Assembly: GCF_021869535.1 (NCBI RefSeq)
Contig: NW_026262737.1
Location: forward strand, 124,001 to 188,000
Direction of reading: 5' to 3'
From: Mytilus californianus
Taxonomy: Eukaryota > Mollusca > Bivalvia > Mytilida > Mytilidae
Length of the DNA stretch: 64,000 nucleotides
Shown here piece after piece: positions 1 through 11,082 of the stretch (its first letter is position 1; every line of letters begins with the position of its first letter). Both the position numbers and the translations under genes were made by a program. The notes under the pieces are model-generated. The model searched no databases. It had not been told where the DNA came from and was given only the letters and a program-made list of their open reading frames with translations.

Positions 1-595
1 TAGAAAGTTTAACACATAATTCTGATTGAAAATAAATGATTCTTCATTTCTTAAAATAAAATTGTAGATTTATTCATTATTATGTTATTGTGTTATTTAT
101 TTGAGAATAACTTAATTTTTTGCAAGCTTACTTATGTATTTGAATAATAATGACAAATCACTGACGAAGCTTACGTTGAGGCAACCAAGGCAGTTGCTTT
201 GGTAAAAAATGCTGTTTACAGATTACAGAAAAATGCCATGAAATTAATGTAAAGACTAGAGGTTTAAAAAAGGTGCTTAAATATAAATAAAAGTAAATTA
301 TGGGCGAAAAGAATTAAAAATAAATGTTTAATGACCCCCATTCAAACCTTTATAAATGACCGGAAACGTCTTAAATTGAAACATCGTTGTGTGTTGACAT
401 TTTCCCCTACGTGTAATACTGGAATTACACAAAGTTTCATTGATTTCGATACCAATTTAAATGAAATGTACATAATTCAACATGCACAGAAAATTATTAT
501 GTTGTTCTCAAGTTTTATTCTCGCTATTTCAAATTTATAGTTGTTCACTAGCAGGGAATTTAAAATATTTAAAGGAGTCATTAATTCCAGAAATA
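1..595. other. AT-rich non-coding flank
   Basis: No supported gene. A short plus-strand frame at about 482-600 begins with a hydrophobic, signal-peptide-like stretch (two Cys, then LFSLFQIYSCSLAG). It runs directly into the inverted-repeat element at 601, and I see no donor site or homology. I do not call it a gene. Confidence 0.5.
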
Positions 596-600
596 TATCA

Positions 601-810
601 TGCCAAGAAATCCTCGCTAAAAATTCCGGTCGACCTCCTAAGGCATCCATTAGTAGTTAAAGATTTGATTTCATTCAATAAATTAATTTATGACCCGCGT
701 GTACGTCTCACTTAAAACACAGCCATATACCAAATGGTCAAAATTAATCATCCATGTAATTTGCTCTATGGGATGTTTGCAAAATTTCAACGGAGGCAAT
801 TTCTTGGCAT
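601..810 (+). repeat. 210-bp inverted-repeat element, copy A1
   Basis: The element begins TGCCAAGAAAT and ends ATTTCTTGGCA, which are reverse complements. An almost identical copy in the same orientation lies at 1881-2090; I noticed one clear substitution near base 641. The bases outside the pair of copies extend the inversion (TATCA before A1, TGATA after A2), so the outer ends share a 16-bp inverted repeat. No coding capacity. MITE-like; superfamily unknown, no convincing target duplication. Confidence 0.75.
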
Positions 811-1344
811 GGGAGAAAGGAAGAAAGACCATTCACAATTTGTCTTACATTTGTTTTTCTCTCTTTCAATTAAATAAAAAAAAAATTAAACCTTTCAGAT
901 GTAGAGTTCATAAGAAGGTGCTCTCTATTTTCAACCCTCTAATCTAATTAAAATTAAAACTTTGATTTCTAACCGATCTATTCATGTACCGGACCGGCAA
1001 CTTTTTTTATTTAATAAGAAAATCTACAGTGCCGTTATACACATGCATGTTGATTGCTTGGAGTCCCCGCCCGAAAAGAAAGAAATAGTCTAACTCCAAG
1101 ATACTATATTCCTGAATCACGTGATTTTTACTACGTGGAGCTTAAATTAGAATAAATACCGAATATGGAAAGTGAAACTACAATTCATAACATAAAGTCC
1201 GTTGGCAAATAGAAGAAAAAGAAGATTATTTTTGGCAAAGGGTACCGGGGTAATCCTCTTTGTGTTCAAAATATACATGAAATATTTGCCACTGCCCCTT
1301 GTCTCGGTTCTACGAATGTTCACCCTGAGTTTTCTATCTGTTAC
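811..1344 (+). repeat. Tandem duplication unit B1 (534 bp)
   Basis: This stretch is repeated immediately downstream as B2 with only a few A/T-run differences. It starts GGGAGAAAGGAAGAAAG and ends TTCTATCTGTTAC. Open frames on both strands repeat with it and look incidental. Confidence 0.85.
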
Positions 1345-1879
1345 GGGAGAAAGGAAGAAAGACCATTCACAATTTGTCTTACATTTGTTTTTCTCTCTTT
1401 CAATTAAATAAAAAAAATAATTAAACCTTTCAGATGTAGAGTTCATAAGAAGGTGCTCTCTATTTTCAACCCTCTAATCTAATTAAAATTAAAACTTTGA
1501 TTTCTAACCGATCTATTCATGTACCGGACCGGCAACTTTTTTAATTTAATAAGAAAATCTACAGTGCCGTTATACACATGCATGTTGATTGCTTGGAGTC
1601 CCCGCCCGAAAAGAAAGAAATAGTCTAACTCCAAGATACTATATTCCTGAATCACGTGATTTTTACTACGTGGAGCTTAAATTAGAATAAATACCGAATA
1701 TGGAAAGTGAAACTACAATTCATAACATAAAGTCCGTTGGCAAATAGAAGAAAAAGAAGATTATTTTTGGCAAAGGGTACCGGGGTAATCCTCTTTGTGT
1801 TCAAAATATACATGAAATATTTGCCACTGCCCCTTGTCTCGGTTCTACGAATGTTCACCCTGAGTTTTCTATCTGTTAC
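1345..1879 (+). repeat. Tandem duplication unit B2 (535 bp)
   Basis: Near-identical head-to-tail copy of 811-1344. The pair is flanked by the two direct copies of the 210-bp element, giving the order A-B-B-A. The near identity implies a very recent event or an assembly duplication. Confidence 0.85.
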
Positions 1880-1880
1880 A

Positions 1881-2090
1881 TGCCAAGAAATCCTCGCTAA
1901 AAATTCCGGTCGACCTCCTACGGCATCCATTAGTAGTTAAAGATTTGATTTCATTCAATAAATTAATTTATGACCCGCGTGTACGTCTCACTTAAAACAC
2001 AGCCATATACCAAATGGTCAAAATTAATCATCCATGTAATTTGCTCTATGGGATGTTTGCAAAATTTCAACGGAGGCAATTTCTTGGCAT
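1881..2090 (+). repeat. 210-bp inverted-repeat element, copy A2
   Basis: Second copy of the 601-810 element, with the same terminal inverted repeat TGCCAAGAAAT and the same orientation. It is followed by TGATA, which completes the outer inverted repeat with TATCA before A1. Confidence 0.75.
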
Positions 2091-2095
2091 GATAG

Positions 2096-3239
2096 TGTTA
2101 TATATGTCTGTTAATTTATGCAGTTTATCAAAAAAAATCAGAGCGAAACACAACCAATAAGAGTGCCGTGGCGCACTTTACATGTAGCATGTGATTATCT
2201 AGCTTATCAAGAAATTCTGCTTTTCAATTCGTCCGCCGTTTTGTGATGATCATCTATTCTTTGATTCGTGGCCCACGAGTTAACGAATAAATGAAGCGTC
2301 ACAGTTTTTTTAATTAACCTGAATCGTTTCGTTTGTTTTTTTTTTTTGCATTGAAATTTCTGTACATGTTTCTTCTGATTTTCGAGCAAGGTCTTGTCTC
2401 CATTCTGGTATGACGTTAAAGCTTATGTCACGGTGAGAAACATCCACCGATATTAGTGTATACGACGGCTTGGGAAAATATCGGCTGATTAGATATTTGA
2501 GCTGACTTACAGTTACTGCTAGCAAGTCAGTTACCTTGTCAGTGGTTGTCGTATGTGATAACTTCACGTGTTTTGTTATTTGGATAGCTTTGAAATGAAC
2601 GTAGATTAAATAGTATTGGTTTAAATCATACACTTTCTATAGAATCAGGACAATTTTGAACTTGACATATTAAATAGTCGCCTGCAATGAACAACAATGA
2701 CCGAACATCAATTAAACGGGTTGGCCTTAATGCACATCCACAAGGATAAAGATATTGATCGAGCCCTTGTATTGGACAAGTTCGACGCTAATGAAAATAG
2801 AAGAATTGGTACTTTACTCCCGTAGAGAATGATTTTGTAATAAAATTTATAACATATTTCAGTATTTAAATTTCACAAATAAATCAAATGCACACATGCT
2901 TTTTGTAGTTCAAAACCATACAAGATTAGTATTCAGTCTCTCACAAACAAAGAGCATGTAACTTCGGAGCTTGACATATTGTAAGGACTATATCTATTGT
3001 TTGAGACGATATGTCGACCTCTAGAGGACTTTTAATTTTGTTGTATTAGTGGCTTGCTGTCTCATTAACATATACCCATATCCGCCACCTTTTATTTGTA
3101 AAGAATATAAAATCTTGGTAGTTCACTTAAAGGATTTAATTTGAAAAAGTGATAAATGTTTTTGAGAACATTTATGTATTCATCTGAACATTGAAAATGG
3201 CGTAAGTACCAGTAATCAACTATAACTATATGATTAATT
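2096..3239. other. Non-coding, nothing recognised
   Basis: No supported coding sequence, RNA or repeat seen. Short frames on the minus strand around 2207-2633 have low-complexity composition and no recognisable domain. Confidence 0.5.
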
Positions 3240-3404
3240 AATGGGTGTTTTCATATTGGCCCTGTTATATGTCCAAGGTATGTTATAATGGTCGAGGATG
3301 CCTGTAATGGAACGAGGCAACGCCGAGGGACAAAAAAAAAGCCTCCGAGGCCATTATTAATGACCGAGGACATATAACAGTGTCAATGTTAAAACACCCA
3401 TTTC
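3240..3404. repeat. Imperfect palindromic element (~165 bp)
   Basis: The left arm (ATGGGTGTTTTCATATTGGC, then CCTGTTATATGTCC) pairs with the right arm (GGACATATAACAGTGTCAAT, then GTTAAAACACCCA). The centre is GAGG-rich with a poly-A run. MITE-like hairpin. Confidence 0.7.
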
Positions 3405-3754
3405 TTAACACTTTTATTAACCAAACTTTTTTTTTTGGAGAAATTGTATATATATAGTCATACCAAATGCAATATTAAACAGAAACTTTTAAAGTGATGT
3501 GATGGAATAACATATAAGTGTAAATATAGTTGTATTGTTGTCCTATTCAAAGGAATTTATGGCATACAAAATAAAAGATTTCATTCTGGATTTTAAAACT
3601 CAAAATTAAATGAATTGATACACATCATGGAATGTATTATGTAATTATTAACTTGACAGCTGGGTCAAATGAGATAAGTCATATTTCTTGGGAACTTTCA
3701 ATTTCTTGATGTTTCTTTTCCCCAGAAATGTTTTCAAATTGATAACAACTGAAA

Positions 3755-3865
3755 ATCCGTAATAGCCCTGATTATTCATAATGGCCCAGTTTTTTCATAA
3801 TGGCCCTGATTATTCATAATGGCCCTGTTTATTCATAATGGCCCTGTATTAATGCCCTATAAATC
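3755..3865. repeat. Short tandem repeat, TTCATAATGGCCCTGATTA-type
   Basis: About five degenerate copies of a unit of about 20 bp centred on CATAATGGCCCTG. The core resembles the TAATGGCC portion of the palindromic element at 3240-3404, so it may have expanded from a related element. Confidence 0.7.
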
Positions 3866-4017
3866 TGTAATGGACCAGTTTTGCTTTGATTAATAAAGGG
3901 GCAGTTTCATACATAATGCACTAAACTTGTTAATAAATATGTGTTAGGCATATTAACATAATTATTATGAAATAAAATGAAACAGCCGATATTATTTTTG
4001 ATACATTTTTTTTGTTG

Positions 4018-4104
4018 AAATTGCAAAACCTCGATAGCTTCTGGGTGGTTGAGCAACCCAGACCCCCTGCCTCGGTAATAACAGATGCCTGGCTACGCCA
4101 CTGC
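4018..4104 (-). repeat. Possible DNA-transposon end
   Basis: Read on the minus strand, the segment starts GCAGTGGCGTAGCCAGG. From memory this type of terminus (CAGTGGCG...) is common for hAT-type transposons. Only one end is visible, so this is a weak call. Confidence 0.3.
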
Positions 4105-4423
4105 AAAGAAACCAGTCAATTATATCATAACGCGATATATTATCATAACAATTTAAGGATTCCAATCTAACAGCAATTTGTTTTTATATCAATAAACGGA
4201 TTGGTAACGTTTGCGAACGGTTGGAAACAGGTGAGTTTAGAACGTCAACATCTTCGCAAAGTGTTTAGATATTGTGATAAAGGTCAATACCATCGTACAT
4301 CCCAGAAACGCTGATACTTACTTTTTTCTGCTTTGTTTCAATCAAAAGAAAGGAAGTACAAAAAACAAGATGCTCTTCTAAGGTTTTCATCAGTATTCAT
4401 TTAATTCTTAAATTGAGCGAGTT

Positions 4424-4570
4424 GGTAGGCCTTAATTTTTTTCATAAGTGGTGCGAGTTGTCAACATGAATGAGCCCGGGCGAGTTGGTAGAAAGTGGGG
4501 CGAGTTGGTTGAAAGTTGGGGCGATTTGGTTGAAAGTTGGGGCGATTTGGTAGTGGGGCGAGTTGTCTTC
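4424..4570. repeat. Minisatellite, GGGGCGAGTTGGTTGAAAGT unit
   Basis: Several copies of a unit of about 20 bp (GGGCGAGTTGGT / GGGGCGATTTGGTTGAAAGT), most regular at 4490-4570 and more decayed upstream. GC-richer than its surroundings. No coding meaning seen. Confidence 0.75.
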
Positions 4571-4638
4571 TTGCCATTACAAATATTACCCAGAATGCTA
4601 TATTATTGAATTTATTTACTTTCTTACCACATCTATAT

Positions 4639-4743
4639 TAACCCGAATAATTCAGTCCCTCCCCGAGATCGACTCTTCCACTCGCGAGGGTTAATGTAGC
4701 CATCGTAGAGCAGTGGAATATAACGACTGAATTATTCGGGTTA
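4639..4743. repeat. Palindromic MITE, copy 1
   Basis: Terminal inverted repeat TAACCCGAATAATTCAGTC at the left and its reverse complement at the right, over 105 bp. An inverted second copy lies at 51984-52087, which supports a mobile element rather than a chance hairpin. Confidence 0.8.
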
Positions 4744-4779
4744 CATCTATATATATAAAATATTGCACATAAAAATTCA

Positions 4780-5100
4780 TTTTTTGAATATTTATATAGA
4801 AAAATGTTGCATATATATTTGTAAGTTTTGAACATAAATTATTATTTTTTGAATATAAATAGAAAAATATTGCATATATATTTGTAAGTTTTGAACATAA
4901 ATTTTTATTTTTTTAATATAAATAGAAAAATATTGCATATATATTTGTAAGTTTTGAACATAAATTTTTATTTTTTGAATATAAATAGAAAAATATTGCA
5001 TATATATTTGTAAGTTTTGAATATAGATTATTTTTTTGAATATATATAGAAAAATATTGCATATATATTTGCAAGTTTTGAACATAGATATTTTGTTTGA
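4780..5100. repeat. AT-rich minisatellite (~60-bp unit, about 5 copies)
   Basis: The unit contains AGAAAAATATTGCATATATA followed by TTTGTAAGTTTTGAACATAA and a T-rich run. A minus-strand open frame reads through the units as a periodic peptide (repeated QNLQIYMQYFSI), which is an artefact of unit lengths near a multiple of three. Confidence 0.85.
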
Positions 5101-5160
5101 ATCAATATTTTTTTTTTTTTTGAATATTGAAACGTTTGACGTGCAATACAGTACCAGTGG

Positions 5161-5489
5161 TTGATTTATTTTTCAACAAAAAGTATGTCTACTCGATTCG
5201 AAAAATTTTCGTCCGTTCATACTATTTTCAATGCCGATAATTCCTCCGTTCTAAATTTTTGTTTGCTGATTTTTCTGGATACAATTTTTAAGCTTGATTT
5301 CTTTATAAAATATGCTGACATTCAGATCACACATCGCTGCGAATGTATACATCCTGCACAACCAAACGAACGCCCAGCTTTGGCAAGAGTTGTATTCATC
5401 AGTATCCATATTTCATTTCCCCAGTTACCCTTGGGATCACTTTATTAGACGATGAAATTCTCGTTTCATTGAAAAAAACTCATATCTAA
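5161..5489. other. Non-coding, open frame not supported
   Basis: A 95-codon plus-strand frame (5161-5448) has no recognisable domain, splice context or conserved copy. I treat it as non-coding. Confidence 0.45.
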
Positions 5490-5630
5490 GTAAGCCCGCC
5501 TCCGGGTGCGGGATTTTCTCGCTGTGTTGAAGACCCATTGGTGGCCGTCGGCTGTTTTCTGCTGTTTGGTCGGGTTGTTGTCTCTTTGACACATTCCCCT
5601 TTTCCATTCTCAATTTTATTTCAAAATTAA
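5490..5630 (+). repeat. Interspersed bivalve repeat tail (GTCGGGTTGTTGTCTCTTTG type)
   Basis: Contains TGTTGAAGACCCATTGGTGG, then GTCGGGTTGTTGTCTCTTTG and ACACATTCCCCTTTTCCATT. I recognise this from memory as a very abundant mussel repeat, probably the 3' end of a retroelement. Class not provable from one copy here. Confidence 0.55.
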
Positions 5631-5639
5631 TAAACAATG

Positions 5640-6825
5640 AGCTAAGTCTATGCTAAGGGCTGCATATGTCTGAACAAGAACATGTCTGATTAATTTGGCC
5701 TCGGATGCCTCCATAATGTACTCTATATTTTATATTTTTTTTAATTCACCAACTCAATGTTGAACTGGAGGAGAGGAATCAAAGACAAAGGAACAAGGCC
5801 TAATTTAATTCGGGACACAGACAACTTATAACGGCCAATTAGTTCGTGATATCGACCATACAACTTACAACGATATTACTTCAATCACGGTGACCTCAAT
5901 CGTGGGAGAACACACCCGGTTCGAGTGCACAGTTCGACCGTGTACATAAAGACTTCGTAATTGCTCTCTAATAACGTATAAACTGAGATATATGAACTCG
6001 ATACGTAGGTGCTACTGAAATATTGCTACACAGGAACGGAAGATGATTCTAAACGGCCTTCAATCCATTAAGAAAGTACCGCAACATTTATAAGGGAACC
6101 ATGGAACGGAGCATTCCATAGCAACTTAAAATAGCCGTGTGACCTTGTCGTCCTTTGACATTGGAAATAAAAGGTTTCTAGTTCATCCTATGTAAAATTA
6201 GTGCAGCAAGTGCAAAGAAGATATGTTGAGAAACACAACCTCTACAGTGTCCACAAGTGTGTTACGGATGCGTTACGGACGGACGGATAGTCCAGTTACA
6301 ATAGCCATACTTTGTAGCAAAAGGGAAATAAAATGAGGTTTATAAAAAGGTTTCAAACGAGTCATAGCTATTGACAGGCAGCGAAGTCTCACATGAGGTT
6401 GACTCGCACATCTAAATATTTATAATCAAATAATTTTAGACAAAAAGTATACTATCCTTTTATTTTTACTTGGAGGTTTATAGAGTTAAATGATGAAATA
6501 AATTATTATTACATGTAATACGTATAATATGAGAGAAAAGTTAAACCAGGAAATTCCCATAGCCATTTGCTTAATATCCATTTCCGTTAAATAGATTTGG
6601 AACGTAATGGTTATGATCATGATACTATACCCGAATTCTGTTAATCTCTGATAGACTCCTCCATTTAAAATAAAAATTGTAGGTGTCATCATTCGGTGTC
6701 GAGAGTTATTTAAAAGGTATATTGCTAGATGGTATGTATGGTTGTCTTCTTTTACACAAATATTTGATTATGGTTTGCAAAATAGTGATAGCAATTGTAA
6801 ATACTTCACAAAGATGACTTCAATT
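5640..6825. other. Non-coding, nothing recognised
   Basis: No supported gene, RNA or repeat seen. Two short ACGGACGG-type direct repeats near 6270-6285 are the only low-complexity signal. Confidence 0.5.
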
Positions 6826-6900
6826 GCTTACATCCACTTCATTCGAACTTTGGTGGATAGTTGTCTCATTGGCTGTCATACCACATCTCTTTATTTTTAA
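6826..6900 (+). repeat. Penelope-like 3'-tail fragment
   Basis: Contains TGGTGGATAGTTGTCTCATT followed by GGCTGTCATACCACATCTCT. It matches the end of the long tail downstream of the Penelope-like RT at 35690-35735. About 75 bp of the extreme 3' end survives. Confidence 0.7.
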
Positions 6901-7548
6901 ATTCAATATATCAATCAAGAACTTTATATTCAAAAGTTGTTTGTCATCACAAATCCACAAGCAAGGAAATCCTGCTTTATTTTACATTTTCTTTAATTTT
7001 ACATTTTGTACATCTACCTTCATTTTTACAACTACCTTCATTTATATTTTTACAAATGCGTCCAAAACCAAAAATTATTAAGACATTCAACAGGCATACG
7101 AACACTGGCTACTGTTTGGGTGGAAACCTCGGGGACTGGTAATAGACTAGCCACAGTAACAATTCAAGTGTAGTAGAAAACCATATGATACCTATTGCAT
7201 CGACATGTGTTTCTAAAACCACTTTATTATGTAAATGTAGGCTCATATGACCAAAAAATATCGAATACTAAAAATATCAAGCATTAAACCAAACGGATTT
7301 GAAAGAATGGCCAGCACTTACGAAGACGATATGTGTCTGAGGGATTTTAAACCGTAGTTTAAGTAACATTAGATAATATATGAACAAAGGTAGCGATTTT
7401 ATTGCTTCTATTGCATTTGAAAGTGAGAGTGATAATTTCAACACGGACGAAATGAAGCACAAAGACAAACAAATTGTAAAATACCTTAGGTTATGCACAT
7501 CTGTTTACATAAAACAGCTTATTAATATGTGTTAAGAAGTTTACGTTA
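6901..7548. other. Non-coding, nothing recognised
   Basis: AT-rich with T/C-rich tracts around 6980-7060. Overlapping short frames here have no recognisable content. Confidence 0.5.
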
Positions 7549-8019
7549 TTAGGTGTAATACCACCATTGATTTTCCCCTATTAGTCTTTGTTAAATTTGC
7601 ACTTTTCAAAAAAATGTGCAGAATTTATCTTTGTTTCAAATAAAGAAATACTTGGCATGAGTAAGGATTTATCCTGTCCAGTACTATAGAAAAAATTTCA
7701 CATAACATTTCATTGCATATAAGAAAATAACCATCACTGGAAGTTAACCAATCAAATTTTCCCCCTTTTTTAACCTGTGTACAAGCTTTAGTAACCATGT
7801 AACCTCAAGTTTCCAAAATATTCTATAGAAACCCCAAATAAAGAAATAATAGTGCTTTGAAATACCCAAGATATATGTTTATGACTCAGAAATGTTTTAC
7901 TGCAATGAAATGTAGGATCAATTACCTACAACTGTCAAATTCAAGGGAATATTTTTTTTCGACCTATTTTCGTGTGCAACCGGATGTGACGTACTATGAT
8001 TTGGTGGTATTACACCTAA
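7549..8019. mobile_element. MITE-like element with 18-bp perfect TIR
   Basis: The left end TTAGGTGTAATACCACCA (7549-7566) is the perfect reverse complement of the right end TGGTGGTATTACACCTAA (8002-8019). The interior is non-coding. Positions 7855-8019 are matched in inverse orientation at 57179-57346, so at least two copies exist in the window. Superfamily not determined; no clear target-site duplication. Confidence 0.8.
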
Positions 8020-8035
8020 GAGGAGGAGCTGTTGG

Positions 8036-8454
8036 ATGAATAAACCGCGTTTTTTGTTCCTGCACATCGATTCAAGTCTTCTGCTTGTACTAATTTATTT
8101 GTTGTTATATGATTTAACATTTTTTTGCGATTTAGAAAATCTGATAATCAAAATATTAAGTTTGATTTGTGTTTTTTTTAATTTGTCACTGTTTCTTTTT
8201 TCTCAGTTAATGTGTATGTGTATGTGTGTATTTATTATTTGTTTTCTCGGTTTTGTTATGTTTCCGTTATAGACTAAACTATAATTAAGACCTGTTGATA
8301 TGAAACGTTTAGTTAAGTCTCCCTTAACTATTATCTAAACATTTGTGAATAGAGCATAAGAGCAAACTGTAAAATTATATATGATTTTATATAAAAACTA
8401 GGTATTGCATAATTAAGTCTCACTTTGCATATTTTTTTAAACCTTATCCACATC
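8036..8454. other. Non-coding, hydrophobic open frame not supported
   Basis: A 78-codon plus-strand frame at 8036-8272 encodes a very hydrophobic Leu/Phe/Cys-rich peptide. This is what a T-rich tract gives by chance. No splice or homology support. Confidence 0.45.
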
Positions 8455-8515
8455 ACCATTATAAAAATAAAGAGATGTGGTATGTTTGCTAATGAGACAA
8501 CCATTCACCTGCAAT
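8455..8515 (-). repeat. Penelope-like 3'-tail fragment (antisense)
   Basis: AAGAGATGTGGTATGTTTGC followed by TAATGAGACAACCATTCACC is the reverse complement of the terminal part of the Penelope-like tail. Short, 5'-truncated fragment. Confidence 0.65.
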
Positions 8516-9070
8516 ATATTTTATATGGTTTAGTTAGATCTATGTTTTTTATGTGTTTTCAGTTGTTATGTTTATAACTATATATTGTTTTCATAGGTAC
8601 TTGTACTTTTACAAATATTACAAAAGAAAACCATCATTGTGAGCTGTAATGCATTGTTTTGTCAAATACCTCTGGTGTCCAATCAAGAACATAGAAATAA
8701 GTCTACAATCATATTTTCATATAATGAAGTTTATCAGTATTCACCTATTCCATTCCATGTAATATAATGTTTCTGAATTCAAATACTGAACATGCTGTTC
8801 ACCTGATTTAATGAATTCCCTTAAAATTATCAACTCCCTCCCCCATTTCTTCAGGCAAAGAGTACACCGTCCTTGCGATTTCGTTTGTTAGCCTGTCTGA
8901 TATAAAGGATTAACTAATGCTATTTATATGTTTGCCATTTATGTCTGGAATACCTCACACATCACATTGTTCAAGCAAAGACAAAACAATCGATTTGAAA
9001 ATTAAACTTTTAAGATTTTTTTTATGTTTACTATCGCTTCCTTCCATAGGAGTGTATATAAATAACACAA
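8516..9070. other. Non-coding, nothing recognised
   Basis: No gene or repeat that I can support. Confidence 0.5.
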
Positions 9071-9750
9071 AGCTTAGAGGGTGATAGAGAAGATTGTTAC
9101 CCCGAGAAAATATTGTCAAATGAGGCGAAGACAAGGTTGACAATGTCTTTTCGAGGGGTAACAATCTGCTCTATCAGACTCTCAACTATGTGTTAGTTAA
9201 TTTATCATACTGAATATTCTGTTATTACTGTCTATTAACATTGAAATTCGAAGTAATAAACTATGACGTCTTGTATGTAACCATCCGTATCTAATAAAGC
9301 GCACAATCAACCAACTGTCTCTATGAAGGGTAATAGAGTAATTGCCAAGGGACACAGTAAATTATCTCCCTCGTATTAACAAATCAAATTCTAGCATTTT
9401 GACATGAATAGGATCGTCAAATTGCCTGATTTTGATTGGTTTATACGAGGGAGAAAATTTACTCTATTCCTTGGCAAATACTCTATTACCCTCCAGGGAG
9501 ACGCTAGATCAATTGTGCGCTTAATTGAATACGGATGGTTGTTATGTTCAAGACATCATAGATTATTACTTTAAGTTAGTAATTTGATAAACAGTAATAA
9601 CAGAACATTCAGTACAATAAGTTGGATAACAAATAGTTGAGAGAGTGATAGAGCAGATTGTTACCTTCGAAAAGACATTGTCAACCTTGGCTTCGCCTCG
9701 GTTGTAAATATTTTCTAAGGGTAACAATCTGCTCTATTACTCTCTCAGCT
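9071..9750. mobile_element. Foldback element, ~680 bp, nested hairpins
   Basis: The two halves are imperfect reverse complements with arms of about 325 bp around a spacer of about 60 bp (roughly 9380-9438). Shared blocks include GATTGTTACC, GGTTGACAATGTCTTTTCGA, TCTGTTATTACTGT, AACCATCCGTAT, AAGCGCACAAT, GGGTAATAGAGTA and TCTCCCTCGTAT. The outer ~100 bp of each arm is itself a hairpin (for example 9080-9180, GATTGTTACCCC against GGGGTAACAATC). No coding capacity. Likely a foldback-type non-autonomous DNA transposon. Confidence 0.8.
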
Positions 9751-10429
9751 ATATGTTAATAATAAAATGGATTTTATAAGCTAATGTATGCAAACATGCA
9801 ATTTCCAAGCATTGGTGTAATAAATCTTTTATAATCAGAGATTTGATAGAACTTTTTACGCTTAATGAAAATTTATAGGTTTCATAATTTTTATGGTCTT
9901 ACAAATGTAAGCTATTCTCAATAGTAAGATTTAGCGTTCATTGTGATCATACTGTTGTTATGAAAGGTGTATATCTTCGCTCTAAACTTTACGTTTGAAA
10001 TATAATAAAGCTCAGAAATTTGTGCGTGCATTTATTATACTGCTTATTTAACAATAGATAAATCTGCGAGGTTAAATTCATATGAAACCAACAAACAAAG
10101 TTGAAAATGTTTTATATAATTGAATGACTAAGTGTTACTATAAAAAAGTGGTGTACATGAGTTTTCTAGTAAATGAAAAGCTTTTATCTTATCAAAATCT
10201 TCAGAAATGTACTGATATTATATTGTTGTCTTGCCGCACTCTATTTCGCCGATATCTTTTCGTACACTGGAAGGTGGATTGATTCTGATAGAACAATATA
10301 ATTAATCAAATATGCCATTTTGTTTTTCTTTGTCGACACATTTGTTTGTTTTTATAGTGATTAAGATCATAACACAATATTGACTGCTGTACCCCTTTTT
10401 TTTTGACATTTTAACCTATTATGTCTGTT
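9751..10429. other. Non-coding, nothing recognised
   Basis: AT-rich DNA without a supported feature. Confidence 0.5.
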
Positions 10430-10680
10430 TGTTTTGTTCACTCATTGTTGTCAATATATAGGATTTTATGCGACTGTCATACAAGTGAGAGGTTTAACTA
10501 GCTACAAAATCAGGTTTAATCCACAATTTTCTACATAAGGAAATGCCTGTACCAAGTCAGAAATATGAGAGTTGTTTTCCATTCGTTTGATGTGTTTGAG
10601 GCTTTGATTTTGCCATTTGATATTCGACTCTCCGTTTTGAATTTTCCTTGGAGTTCGGTATTTTTTTTTCAAAATTTTTA
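10430..10680 (+). repeat. Interspersed repeat, family 2 (GACTGTCATACAAGTGAGAG type)
   Basis: Contains GACTGTCATACAAGTGAGAG, CTGTACCAAGTCAG and TTGAATTTTCCTTGGAGTTC. The same family occurs at 36300-36465 (plus) and 43270-43495 (minus). I recognise it from memory as an abundant mussel retroelement 3' tail; its parent element is not in the window. Confidence 0.65.
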
Positions 10681-11082
10681 TTTAACCATTGTTATGAAAA
10701 TGTTAAATTAACAAATGTAAACTTATTAAAAAAACATCGCTCTATCAGCTCATGTATTCTTCACGTGCTCCATGAATCTGTGTTTATCGCTTTTCAGGGT
10801 CACGATCCGGTAACTTTCGGCAACAAAATAAGAAGCTAAAGTTCAATCACTGACTGAAATATTTGTTGTCGATTATACGTAATGGGATCGTAATAAATGT
10901 AAAAAAAGTGCACAGAGGACTAAGTTTGGTATATCTGCATACATTGTTCAATAATTATATTAATATTATAATTACAAGCAACTTGTTTCATATGACTTTA
11001 AGGATTGCAATTTTGGGTAAAATTGCATTTATGAGTAATGCTATAATAATTCGAAAGGCGAGTTTTTATTCTGGCGAGACTT

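Noticed and set aside
482..715. Signal-peptide-like plus-strand frame that might be the first exon of the EGF-like receptor
   Set aside because: It is 14 kb from exon A, has no visible donor in the right phase, and reads into a transposable element after 40 codons.
1147..1930. Two similar minus-strand frames of 82 and 99 codons
   Set aside because: They lie within the tandem duplication; repetition is from DNA copying and no domain is seen.
4792..5085. 97-codon repetitive peptide on the minus strand
   Set aside because: Product of a minisatellite of about 60 bp; varies with unit length and has no start context.
10648..10839. Possible exon with acceptor GCTTTTCAG before GGTCACGATCC
   Set aside because: No donor site follows at a sensible place and the peptide has no cysteine module or recognisable motif.
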